Positions 6,474 through 13,669 of a DNA stretch of 35,133 bases are shown one piece after another. The notes beneath the pieces are model-generated. The model worked only from the letters and a program-made list of their open reading frames with translations. It did no database searches and had not been told where the DNA came from. The DNA comes from Bacteroidales bacterium (GTDB taxonomy: Bacteria; Bacteroidota; Bacteroidia; Bacteroidales; WCHB1-69), in contig JAGCVQ010000037.1 of NCBI GenBank assembly GCA_017962275.1, positions 1 through 35,133 on the forward strand. Reading direction: 5' to 3'. Numbering within the stretch: position 1 is the first letter of the stretch; each line of letters opens with the position of its first letter. Position numbers and translations under genes: made by a program.

Positions 6474-7907
6474 ATGTTAAAGAGAAAGATATCAGATACT
6501 TTAAAAAAATGGAAGGAAACGCCAAACCATAAGCCACTTGTCATTATGGGAATTCGGCAGTGCGGGAAGACCTTCATCGCTCAACATTTTGCTGCCGAAA
6601 ATTACAAAGAAGTTGTTTATATCAATTTCATTAAGCAGCCCGAATTTATCACTGCATTCTTGGGCTCGAAGGCTGTAGATGATATTTTATTCAACCTCTC
6701 TACCCTGATTAAGGGTGTCAAGTTCTCTCCTGGCGGCACTTGCTTTATCTTTGATGAAATTCAGGAGTGCCCCGAAGCGCGAACTTCACTCAAATTCTTC
6801 AAAGAAGATGGTCGTTTCGATGTGATAGCCACAGGTTCGCTATTGGGAGTTCAGGGTTATGGCGATGAGAAGAAAAAACAACGCCGTAAATTGGTCCTGA
6901 ATCAAGAATTGGGAACCAACTCCGTGCCTGTTGGTAGTGAAGAAATCATTGAAATGTATCCTCTTGATTTCGAAGAGTTTCTTTGGGCTAATGGTATCAA
7001 CGATGAGGTAATAGAAGCACTCAAGAAATTTTATCGCGAGGAGACTCCCGTTCCTCTGGGTATTCATGTTGCGATGAAGAAACTCCTAAATCTTTATGCG
7101 GCTATCGGAGGACTTCCTGATCCCATCAATGCTTTTCTCAACACGAACAATATGAACGAAGTCAGCATGGCTTACAAAACCATTCTCAAGGAGTATCGTG
7201 ACGATATGGCAAAATACGCCCCAGACAAGGACAAACCTCATATCCGTGAGTGTTTCAATTCTATTCCGAAACAGCTGGCCAAGGAAAACAAGAAGTTCCA
7301 ATATAGCAAGGTAAAGCCTGGGGGTCGAAGTGAGACCTATTTGGGTTCGCTCCAGTGGTTGGAGGATGCAGGTATCATTTGTCGCTGTTATAATACTGAC
7401 ATAACAGGACTGCCGATGGAAGGCAATGCAAAGGACAACGTGTTCAAAGTCTATTTGTCTGATATTGGGTTGCTCGTTGAGATGTTAGGATCTGGAACTC
7501 GCGCCGACATCATTCAAGGTAACTTGGGCGGGTTCAAAGGGGCCATTTACGAGAACCTGATGGCCGACACGCTACATAAAAAAGCCCAAAACTTGTATTA
7601 TTTTCAGAAGGATTCCGGTTTGGAATTGGACTTTCTGGTGCGGATGAACGGCGAATGTGTCCCGATTGAGGTCAAAGCCAAATCGGCTAAGTCGAAAAGC
7701 GCAAAAACGGTGTTGAACCATCCTGAGAAATATCAAGTGGAGCATATTATCAAGTTCGGAGACTACAACGTTGGCCGTGAGGGCGACCTGCTCACTTTGC
7801 CAAACTACATGCAGTTCCTGCTCGATCTTGAGCCCAAAGAAGTGGTACTTGAGCCGATAGATATCGACGAACTAACACGATTGGCGAAAGAGGCTTTGGA
7901 AAAATGA
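6474..7907 (+). CDS. AAA-type ATPase with DUF4143-like C-terminal domain (second copy, different subfamily)
   Basis: The ATG at 6474 gives 477 residues. The frame is open farther upstream, but only through the repeats and promoter. Walker A is GIRQCGKT (residues 26-33); Walker B is FIFDEIQE (91-98, Asp94-Glu95). A sensor-like ATGSLLG comes next, and a nuclease-like end contains YYFQKDSGLELDFLVRMNGECVPIEVKAKSAKS, with the D...E-x-K pattern. Overall architecture matches the divergent neighbour, but the sequences are clearly different; this one has an extra lysine-rich insertion (YGDEKKKQRRK) after the sensor. It is more A/T-rich than the downstream sigma gene, as judged by eye. Its stop lies 91 bp before the sigma gene. 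Role unknown; membership of the ATPase family is secure. Confidence 0.85.
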   Translation: MLKRKISDTLKKWKETPNHKPLVIMGIRQCGKTFIAQHFAAENYKEVVYINFIKQPEFITAFLGSKAVDDILFNLSTLIKGVKFSPGGTCFIFDEIQECPEARTSLKFFKEDGRFDVIATGSLLGVQGYGDEKKKQRRKLVLNQELGTNSVPVGSEEIIEMYPLDFEEFLWANGINDEVIEALKKFYREETPVPLGIHVAMKKLLNLYAAIGGLPDPINAFLNTNNMNEVSMAYKTILKEYRDDMAKYAPDKDKPHIRECFNSIPKQLAKENKKFQYSKVKPGGRSETYLGSLQWLEDAGIICRCYNTDITGLPMEGNAKDNVFKVYLSDIGLLVEMLGSGTRADIIQGNLGGFKGAIYENLMADTLHKKAQNLYYFQKDSGLELDFLVRMNGECVPIEVKAKSAKSKSAKTVLNHPEKYQVEHIIKFGDYNVGREGDLLTLPNYMQFLLDLEPKEVVLEPIDIDELTRLAKEALEK

Positions 7908-7924
7908 AGCGATGACATATTCTG

Positions 7925-8139
7925 ATAAAAAAAATTGAGGCAGGGTGTAGTTTTTCAAACATACGTTTTGTCAAAGGGTAAAACGGATCCCCGGAATAAT
8001 GAAAAAGAAAGAACAACAGGAACGCGACTTCGAGCAGCTGGTGGAGCGGCAACGGCAGACCATCTACTCCGTTTGCTACCTCTTCGCCAACGAGCGGCAG
8101 GAGGCTGACGACCTCGTCCAAGAGGTGCTCATCCGCCTG
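7925..8139 (+). repeat. Direct repeat copy A (leader and 5' part of the sigma gene)
   Basis: This segment recurs at 9735-9947. The last 120 bp (8020-8139 versus 9828-9947) are identical base for base; the leader part differs at scattered positions. The intact copy here continues into a full sigma gene. Confidence 0.95.
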
Positions 8140-8484
8140 TGGAAAGGCTTCGACAGCTTCGAGGGTCGCAGCTCGGAAAAGACTTGGGTATATCGTGTGG
8201 CGCTGAACACCTGCGTCACCGCCGACAAAAAGCAGCGTCGCCGCTTGGACACGTCGCCGTTGGAGATGGATGTCGATCTCTTCGCCGAGGAGTATCGCAA
8301 TCCCGCCGCCTCGCGACTGCACCAGCGCATCAGCAAGCTGCATCCCTTCGATCGCGCTCTTATCCTGTTATGGCTTGAAGATCTTCCCTACGATGAGATT
8401 GCCGCCATCCTCGGCATCAGCATCGACAACGTGAGTGTGCGCTTGGTGCGTGTGCGTGAGAAACTGAAAAAAATCACCGACTAA
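7999..8484 (+). CDS. ECF-type RNA polymerase sigma factor
   Basis: This 161-residue protein has the two-domain layout of extracytoplasmic-function sigma factors. Region 2 lies at about residues 10-75, with the core-binding and -10 recognition helix ANERQEADDLVQEVLIRLWKG and the conserved turn SSEKTWVYRVALNTC. Region 4 lies at about 105-160, with the helix-turn-helix YDEIAAILGISIDNVSVRLVRVREKLKK. It would direct RNA polymerase to a specific regulon, possibly including its own operon. The next gene starts 12 bp downstream and encodes a membrane protein, the usual position for an anti-sigma partner. There is no clear TAnnTTTG box just upstream (the best is TACGTTTTG near 7962), so it may depend on an alternative promoter or on read-through from the ATPase gene. 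A truncated copy lies at 9807. Confidence 0.93.
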   Translation: MKKKEQQERDFEQLVERQRQTIYSVCYLFANERQEADDLVQEVLIRLWKGFDSFEGRSSEKTWVYRVALNTCVTADKKQRRRLDTSPLEMDVDLFAEEYRNPAASRLHQRISKLHPFDRALILLWLEDLPYDEIAAILGISIDNVSVRLVRVREKLKKITD

Positions 8485-8496
8485 AGCCTCGAAGAA

Positions 8497-9075
8497 ATGG
8501 AACAGAAAGATGATTTTAAGTTAGAATTGCAGCAGGAACTTCGTGAATTGCAACAGGAGATAGCGCAACACAGCACTTTACACAAAGACATGCTGCAGCG
8601 TTCTGTGAAACGACGCACTAAAAACAGCTATTTTGGGGCCTTGTTCTCTGCCATATTTTTTGCGTTTCTAATGGTCGCTTCTACCATCTTTAAGATATGG
8701 CCATGGTGGTTCCTGATTCCCTTTGACCTGATTCTTGGCATTATAGTGGTGGAGGCTCTTATCTTATCAAATTATTTCCGAAAAGCCGAAGTGCAGAGTC
8801 GTGAAGGGCTTCTCTCGTTGCGGGAATGGATGCGCAAGCGAAGCAAACTCTCTAAACGCAAACGGATTTTCGCGCAAATTGTACGTTGGAGCTCCTGGAT
8901 AGGTACGCCGCTATTGCTTATCTACCTCTATTTATACCAACGCGATATTTTTCTCCCCGTTATTGGCATACTTATTTGCGCTGAAATTGAATGGAGGATG
9001 TGGCTTGGCGACTACATAAAGAAAGAAAACGATGATTTCGTCAAGGAAATTGACGAGCTGCTGAAGGAGGAGTAG
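8497..9075 (+). CDS. Four-helix membrane protein, candidate partner of the sigma factor
   Basis: This 192-residue protein was not assigned to a named family. Residues 1-40 are a charged, Glu/Gln-rich stretch likely to form a helix or coiled coil (LELQQELRELQQEIAQ). Membrane segments lie near 44-66, 70-93, 130-147 and 150-165. A very basic loop lies between the second and third (MRKRSKLSKRKR), and the C-terminus is acidic. The N-terminal cytoplasmic helix and the position 12 bp after an ECF sigma gene suggest it holds the sigma factor at the membrane, as anti-sigma factors do. No ZAS-type H-x3-C-x2-C motif is present, so this would be a different kind of anti-sigma factor. Function is inferred from context only. 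Confidence 0.7.
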   Translation: MEQKDDFKLELQQELRELQQEIAQHSTLHKDMLQRSVKRRTKNSYFGALFSAIFFAFLMVASTIFKIWPWWFLIPFDLILGIIVVEALILSNYFRKAEVQSREGLLSLREWMRKRSKLSKRKRIFAQIVRWSSWIGTPLLLIYLYLYQRDIFLPVIGILICAEIEWRMWLGDYIKKENDDFVKEIDELLKEE

Positions 9076-9120
9076 GGTTCGTATAGCGTCGTTGCACAAG
9101 CCCTGCAATGGTTGAAATGA

Positions 9121-9429
9121 TTATTTTATCATCATTTTGGATGGTATTATGCGATCCACAAAGACAAAACTTCCAGACACATGAAAAACCACAGTCCACC
9201 TGTGGTTGATGATTGATAGTGTTTTGGCCTTAGGATGTATAGCTTTCGCAATAGCGTAACGGCTGTATGGGTAAGTGTCTGCGGTATAGCTAAGCGATGC
9301 CAATTTTCCGAGGATTCGGTTTACATAGTTGTGACCGCTTTCTGGTCGATAAAGCCTTGCCACGTAAGCTGAAACACTATTCAAATCCGATACCGCTTCA
9401 TTGCTGACGATTACTCTGTAAGTTTTCAT
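9121..9429 (-). CDS. RelE/ParE family toxin
   Basis: The ATG at 9429 gives 102 residues starting MKTYRVIVSNEAVSDLNSVSAYV, the strand-helix opening of RelE/ParE toxins. A longer open frame exists but lies inside the antitoxin gene. Further family features are a long second helix (YVNRILGKLASLS) and the closing strands HRWTVVFHVSGSFVFVDRIIPSKMM. RelE members cut mRNA on the ribosome and ParE members poison gyrase; the sequence does not decide between them. Its start overlaps the end of the upstream antitoxin gene by 32 bp, the usual coupling in such modules. It sits on the opposite strand, between the intact sigma operon and its truncated duplicate. Confidence 0.85.
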   Translation of the reverse strand: MKTYRVIVSNEAVSDLNSVSAYVARLYRPESGHNYVNRILGKLASLSYTADTYPYSRYAIAKAIHPKAKTLSIINHRWTVVFHVSGSFVFVDRIIPSKMMIK

Positions 9430-9604
9430 AGTTGGTGTCGAGTTTTTGGTGGAAGATTTCTCCGAATCGTTCAAGTGACATGTATCCAGCGGGAATTACA
9501 GAGTCGTTTCCTACAATTGGAGTGTGGGAAACTCCGTAAGTGGCAAGCGGTTCTTGCACCTCAGATTGGATTTGCTTTTTTGTCTTGTAGGTTCCTTTTT
9601 TCAT
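9398..9604 (-). CDS. Antitoxin of the RelE/ParE-type module
   Basis: This 68-residue protein is encoded immediately upstream of the toxin, overlapping it by 32 bp. It begins MKKGTYKTKKQIQSEVQEP and has a C-terminal part YMSLERFGEIFHQKLDTNYE. A similar phrase occurs in small antitoxins of Bacteroidota toxin-antitoxin pairs, but no DNA-binding fold was clearly recognised. Function is inferred from position and size. It should bind and neutralise the toxin and may repress the shared promoter at 9622. Confidence 0.7.
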   Translation of the reverse strand: MKKGTYKTKKQIQSEVQEPLATYGVSHTPIVGNDSVIPAGYMSLERFGEIFHQKLDTNYENLQSNRQQ

Positions 9605-9621
9605 AACATGAATTAAAGTGG

Positions 9622-9629
9622 CAAAAATA
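9622..9629 (-). promoter_or_regulatory. Promoter -7 box of the toxin-antitoxin operon
   Basis: On the minus strand it reads TATTTTTG, preceded by a T-run, 17 bp upstream of the antitoxin ATG. Confidence 0.65.
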
Positions 9630-9722
9630 CAAAAAAATAACAGATGAATGATAATTGTGAAATTTTTTCCAACCTACTGCAACCTTTTCAGAATTTTGTA
9701 TCCTAAATATCAGAGAATAAAC

Positions 9723-9730
9723 TATTTTTG
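9723..9730 (+). promoter_or_regulatory. Promoter-like -7 box upstream of the truncated sigma copy
   Basis: TATTTTTG followed by CC lies just left of the duplicated segment. The intact copy has no such box at the matching position. Confidence 0.5.
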
Positions 9731-9734
9731 CCGC

Positions 9735-9985
9735 ATAAAAAAATTCAGACAGGGTGTAGTTTTTTAAACACCCGTTTTGTCAAAGGGTAAAACGGATCCC
9801 GGAACGATGAAAAAGAAGGAACAAAAAGAACGCGACTTCGAGCAGCTGGTGGAGCGGCAACGGCAGACCATCTACTCCGTTTGCTACCTCTTCGCCAACG
9901 AGCGGCAGGAGGCTGACGACCTCGTCCAAGAGGTGCTCATCCGCCTGGAAAAATAGAGTTCGCATGCGTCGTTGTACAAAAGTCG
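9735..9985 (+). pseudogene. Internally deleted duplicate of the sigma locus (49-codon remnant at 9807-9956)
   Basis: Bases 9735-9947 repeat 7925-8139, with 120 bp identical. The remnant frame starts at 9807 and reads the first 47 or so sigma residues, up to QEVLIRL, then ends at a TAG at 9954. The bases after the break (AGAGTTCGCATGCGTCGTTG, 9956-9975) resemble the sequence after the membrane-protein stop at 9074-9096 (GGGTTCGTATAGCGTCGTTG). The copy therefore seems to hold both ends of the sigma and membrane-protein locus with the middle removed. It could still make a short region-2 fragment, since a promoter-like box lies upstream at 9723. That it is a duplication is certain; that it is dead is inferred. 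Confidence 0.85.
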
Positions 9986-9995
9986 AAGAAAAATC

Positions 9996-10003
9996 TATTT
10001 TTG
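9996..10003 (+). promoter_or_regulatory. Promoter -7 box of the 10033 gene
   Basis: TATTTTTG followed by CAG lies 29 bp upstream of the ATG at 10033. Confidence 0.65.
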
Positions 10004-10032
10004 CAGTTTCAAATCAATAAGATATCTGCCGT

Positions 10033-11628
10033 ATGAAGAAATCGAAACGATTTTTTGCGTTTTTGTTCCTTGTCTTTGCCGTACTGCTATGGACACCGAG
10101 GCCCGCGAAAGCGCAACAACAGTTCACGGTGATTCATGACACGGTCCTCATCAATGCCGCCGACTATTTCGATCCCATCTCCACAGTTTCGCTTGGCTGG
10201 GTGGCTAAATATCATGACTGGTTCTTCTGCATTTTTGAGGAAATGGACCTTTATGAAATCTGGAAAAAAAAGAACACCATGCTGGCCATCTCCTCGGATG
10301 GGAAAGAAATCAGAAAAGTGGAGATGCCTTCCTGTGGACTCGGGCCCTACGGCGACTTCTTTGTTCGGAACGGAAAACTCATCATAAAGCCATATTACAC
10401 CTACAGAAATGGAGAGGGCTACGTTTTTGATGACAACAGTTGGTCTTGGAGAAAGAATAATTCTACTTCAGACATCATTTACGAGGATGACCGCTACAGC
10501 ATTGCCTATATGGACTATGGTGAATGGGGGAATTATACTTGGTTCATAAAAAAATCGAACAAAGCCCAATACCTCCGACCCGAACATTTCTCCAGGATTG
10601 TAAGGATTGACAGCGTCTATTATTTTGTTCACCCCGATCGGATTGATTCCGCTTCCATATCGGATACCTTGGGCAAGTATTGTGATTATCATTACTACCG
10701 CTATTATTATTCGGACATGTGGGCTTTCGAACGCAAAATGTTCCGAGACAATTCTTCATTGTTGGAACATTTCGCGCCCGACCGTCCACAACCATCTGTT
10801 TTCAAATTCCAAGGGAAAACTGATTCTACCAGATGGATGTGGCCGAGAATCACCTACGATACCATTTTTAACCAAGCTTTCAGTATAGGAAGTCAGTTGT
10901 ATGGCATTGTTTCATCTCCCCAAAAGACATGTGTCGCGAAGACGAAACAAGGCCAATTGCAGGAGGTGTTCGACTTCGGGTGCAAATACAATTTTATCAG
11001 AAAATATGACTGTTACCGGGGTGTGAACATTGCCAATAACACATGTTTTCTCCCTTTTGAAGAGAGCTATTTTCATACCGGGATAATGAATGTGGAGGAT
11101 ACGGTCATTAGAATCCGACACATCATCCACAACCAAGACACGCTGGATGTTTTGGGCACCGACAATATTGAGAAATTGCTAGACTTTCTCTTGCAAAATC
11201 TACAACATTTGTCTCTGAAAAATATGGATGGTTTTGAAAAGCAATTGGGAGGAACCGGAAATTACAAATTCGAACCTTTTGCTAAGGGTTATTTTCCTGA
11301 TGATTATAAGGAATCCAAAGAATATATCCAAACAAAATACTACAAAGTGGTTGACAGCATTCAGACGCTTATCACGACCTATTGCGTTCGCGAGTCGGAT
11401 TCCATGGTCAAGGGCGTTTTTCTGGAATGGGTGAACACGAATTTCTTCAGCGCGAGTTCTTTCCGCAGCGGATGGTGCGACAACGCCCAAGAAAAGAGCG
11501 AGGAGGTGGCCGCCATCGTCACCCGCCTCACCAGCACCCAGCCCGAACAGATGAAAAACTATCGACAGTGGACCTACAAAGGTCTGACCATCAAGCTCGA
11601 TGATCGCTGCCGCATGGTCATCTACTGA
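10033..11628 (+). CDS. Exported protein of unknown function
   Basis: This 531-residue protein begins with a clear signal peptide (MKKSKRFFAFLFLVFAVLLW, cleavage near AKA-QQQ at about residue 27). The mature protein is rich in Tyr, Phe, Trp and Asp, with repeated short beta-like strands (GDFFVRNGKLIIKPYYTYRN; YSIAYMDYGEWGNYTWFI). This suggests a beta-propeller or other all-beta fold, but no propeller motif was proven. The C-terminal 110 residues look more helical and end in LTIKLDDRCRMVIY. The end does not resemble a type IX secretion C-terminal domain. It has its own promoter and stands alone between the sigma remnant and the symporter gene. No family was recognised; only export is supported. 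Confidence 0.7.
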   Translation: MKKSKRFFAFLFLVFAVLLWTPRPAKAQQQFTVIHDTVLINAADYFDPISTVSLGWVAKYHDWFFCIFEEMDLYEIWKKKNTMLAISSDGKEIRKVEMPSCGLGPYGDFFVRNGKLIIKPYYTYRNGEGYVFDDNSWSWRKNNSTSDIIYEDDRYSIAYMDYGEWGNYTWFIKKSNKAQYLRPEHFSRIVRIDSVYYFVHPDRIDSASISDTLGKYCDYHYYRYYYSDMWAFERKMFRDNSSLLEHFAPDRPQPSVFKFQGKTDSTRWMWPRITYDTIFNQAFSIGSQLYGIVSSPQKTCVAKTKQGQLQEVFDFGCKYNFIRKYDCYRGVNIANNTCFLPFEESYFHTGIMNVEDTVIRIRHIIHNQDTLDVLGTDNIEKLLDFLLQNLQHLSLKNMDGFEKQLGGTGNYKFEPFAKGYFPDDYKESKEYIQTKYYKVVDSIQTLITTYCVRESDSMVKGVFLEWVNTNFFSASSFRSGWCDNAQEKSEEVAAIVTRLTSTQPEQMKNYRQWTYKGLTIKLDDRCRMVIY

Positions 11629-11658
11629 GTTCCCTGTTGCCTATTATCCTGTTCCCTA
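11629..11658. repeat. Degenerate short-word array after the 10033 gene
   Basis: CTGTTGC, CTATTATC and CTGTTCC follow one another just after the stop codon. They resemble the GGCAATA/GGCAGCA words near 34904 in the opposite orientation. The array is short and imperfect. Confidence 0.4.
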
Positions 11659-11666
11659 AAAAATCG

Positions 11667-11674
11667 TACTTTTG
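11667..11674 (+). promoter_or_regulatory. Promoter -7 box of the symporter gene
   Basis: TACTTTTG followed by a C-run lies 23 bp upstream of the ATG at 11698. Confidence 0.65.
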
Positions 11675-11697
11675 CCCCCGAATAAACTCCAAAAAGA

Positions 11698-13341
11698 ATG
11701 AACCCCGCTTTTCACACCCTGGACATCATCATTTTCGCCGCGTATCTACTGGTGATTGTTGGATTAGGCATCTGGATTTCCCATCGGAAGAAAAACAAAG
11801 ACAAGACCGCCGAGGACTACTTTCTCGCGGGTAAGTCGCTGCCTTGGTGGACAATAGGTGCTTCACTGATTGCCGCCAACATCTCGGCGGAGCAGTTCAT
11901 CGGGATGTCGGGGTCGGGATTTGCAGGCGGCTTTGCAGTAGCTTCCTACGAATTTATGGCTGCGCTCACCCTCATCATCGTGGCCAAGTTCTTTATGCCG
12001 GTGTTCGTGAAGCAGGGCATCTACACCATCCCCGAATTTGTCGAGAAACGCTATTCCCGGCAGCTCAAGACCATCCTTGCGGTGTTCTGGCTGGCACTCT
12101 TCATCTTCGTGAATCTCACCTCGGTGCTCTTCCTCGGCGCCAAGGCCATTGACACCATCATCGGTACAGGCGACGGTTCATTGATACTCCCCGCCATCAT
12201 CGGATTGGGTGTCATTGCCGCCCTTTATTCCATCACCGGCGGCCTCTCTTCTGTGGCCTGGACCGACATCCTGCAGGTCGTTCTGCTCGTTTTGGGCGGT
12301 CTCATCACGACGGTGGTCGCACTGCAGGTCATCAGTCCCGACGGCACCCTCGCACAAGGAATACGCCATCTCACAGACACGGCGGGCGACCGCATGCATC
12401 TGATTCTACCCAAAGACAATCCCGAATACCATAATCTGCCCGGCATCGCCATGCTCATCGGCGGACTGTGGGTGGCCAACCTCTACTACTGGGGCTTCAA
12501 CCAATACATTATCCAGAGGGCGTTTGCCGCCAAGTCGCTGTCCGAAGCGCAAAAAGGTCTGGCGTTTGCCGCATTCCTCAAACTGCTCATCCCCTTCATC
12601 GTGGTCATCCCGGGCATGATTGCCTACGTGATGTACACAGAAGGCAGCTTCGGCGCGGTGGAAGCCCTTACCAAGGCCAACGGCGCCCTCAACAACGACA
12701 ATGCCTATCCGTGGCTCATCAGCACCTTCATCCCGACGGGACTAAAAGGGCTGGTACTCGCCGCGTTAGCCGCTGCCATCATCTCCTCGTTGGCTTCCAT
12801 GCTCAACTCCGCCTCCACCATATTTACGATGGATATCTTCAAACCCTATTTTACTTCGAAAGCGAAAGAAAGATTAGGCAGGGATCCTCGTCTGGTGCCA
12901 GTCGGGCAGATCTCCGCCGGCCTTTTCCTCATCATCGCCATGTTGATTGCTCCGTTGCTCGGCAGCGTGGGACAGATGTTCCAATACATTCAGGAATACA
13001 CCGGCCTCGTAAGTCCGGGCATTTTGGCGCTGTTCCTGTTGGGACTGTTCTGGAAGAAGACCACCAACAAAGGTGCGGTTACCGGCGTGCTGCTTTCGAT
13101 TCCTATCGCGTTGGCACTCAAATTCTTACCTATCGGTATGCCGTTCATCGACCAAATGTTCTACACCTGCCTTCTCACGATGGCCATCATCATCATGGTG
13201 AGCCTCTGCACGTGTGAAAACGAGGATGATGAAAAGGGTATTCCGTTGACTGCCAGTATGTTCCAAACCCGAAAGGACTTTCATATCGCCGCTTACGCCA
13301 TCTGCATTTTGCTCGTGGTGATTTATACGATATTTTGGTAA
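11698..13341 (+). CDS. Sodium/solute symporter (SSS family, SGLT-like)
   Basis: This 547-residue inner-membrane protein has about 14 hydrophobic segments. Typical family features are: the N-terminal helix followed by KNKDKTAEDYFLAGKSLPWW; AANISAEQFIGMSGSGFAGG; the SSS signature region SITGGLSSVAWTDILQ (about residues 178-195); and YWGFNQYIIQRAFAAKSLSEAQ. These proteins couple sodium entry to uptake of sugars, inositol or other small solutes; the sodium/glucose-like branch fits best. The substrate cannot be read from the sequence. It has its own promoter and is monocistronic, converging with sprA. The 328-bp region that follows holds two strong hairpins. Confidence 0.9.
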   Translation: MNPAFHTLDIIIFAAYLLVIVGLGIWISHRKKNKDKTAEDYFLAGKSLPWWTIGASLIAANISAEQFIGMSGSGFAGGFAVASYEFMAALTLIIVAKFFMPVFVKQGIYTIPEFVEKRYSRQLKTILAVFWLALFIFVNLTSVLFLGAKAIDTIIGTGDGSLILPAIIGLGVIAALYSITGGLSSVAWTDILQVVLLVLGGLITTVVALQVISPDGTLAQGIRHLTDTAGDRMHLILPKDNPEYHNLPGIAMLIGGLWVANLYYWGFNQYIIQRAFAAKSLSEAQKGLAFAAFLKLLIPFIVVIPGMIAYVMYTEGSFGAVEALTKANGALNNDNAYPWLISTFIPTGLKGLVLAALAAAIISSLASMLNSASTIFTMDIFKPYFTSKAKERLGRDPRLVPVGQISAGLFLIIAMLIAPLLGSVGQMFQYIQEYTGLVSPGILALFLLGLFWKKTTNKGAVTGVLLSIPIALALKFLPIGMPFIDQMFYTCLLTMAIIIMVSLCTCENEDDEKGIPLTASMFQTRKDFHIAAYAICILLVVIYTIFW

Positions 13342-13404
13342 ATTTTCCGACTTTTTGCCAAACATCGCTCTCTTTTTGCCATTGGCGGATTGCCAAATAA
13401 AATG

Positions 13405-13594
13405 TTTTTTTGCACTTGAAATTCAAAGCGACTGGATGAGTTGCCCGTATTTCTGATGCCAATGCTTTTTCAGCATACAGAGTACTGACAATCAAAGAAA
13501 TAAGAAGCAGGTCGTTTGAGTATTTCCCCAATGCGAGACCTGCATTCATGTGTTGTGTTATGTGCGAAAGAGCCCCCACCTCGGGGGCTCTTTC
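13405..13594 (+). ncRNA. Possible structured small RNA in the symporter/sprA gap
   Basis: The 328-bp gap (13342-13669) has no convincing gene. Within it lie a promoter-like T-rich box ending in TTTG (about 13404-13412), then GCAGGTC (13507-13513) pairing with GACCTGC (13537-13543), then a strong hairpin at 13566-13594 of the kind that ends transcripts. The length of about 185 nt is similar to 6S RNA, but no end-to-end pairing was established. This is a hypothesis from structure only. Confidence 0.25.
13566..13594 (+). terminator. Strong 12-bp hairpin
   Basis: GAAAGAGCCCCC (13566-13577) pairs perfectly with 13583-13594 across a five-base loop. There is no long T-run after it on either strand, but the arm itself ends in TTTC on both. 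It may end a plus-strand transcript from the symporter or a small RNA. Confidence 0.7.
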
Positions 13595-13611
13595 AATTTA
13601 TGTCCTTCCAT

Positions 13612-13644
13612 AAAAAAAGGCCCCGACAATGCGTTGGGACCTTT
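13612..13644 (-). terminator. Rho-independent terminator of sprA
   Basis: On the minus strand AAAGGTCCCAAC pairs with GTCGGGGCCTTT (two G:U pairs) across a five-base loop, followed directly by a T-run. It lies 26 bp after the sprA stop codon. Confidence 0.8.
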
Positions 13645-13669
13645 ATGGATAATCGTTTCTGACCGAAAC

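Noticed and set aside
13193-13579. 128-codon minus-strand open frame between the symporter and sprA
   Set aside because: It overlaps the symporter gene in antisense and starts inside a hairpin; composition is not protein-like.
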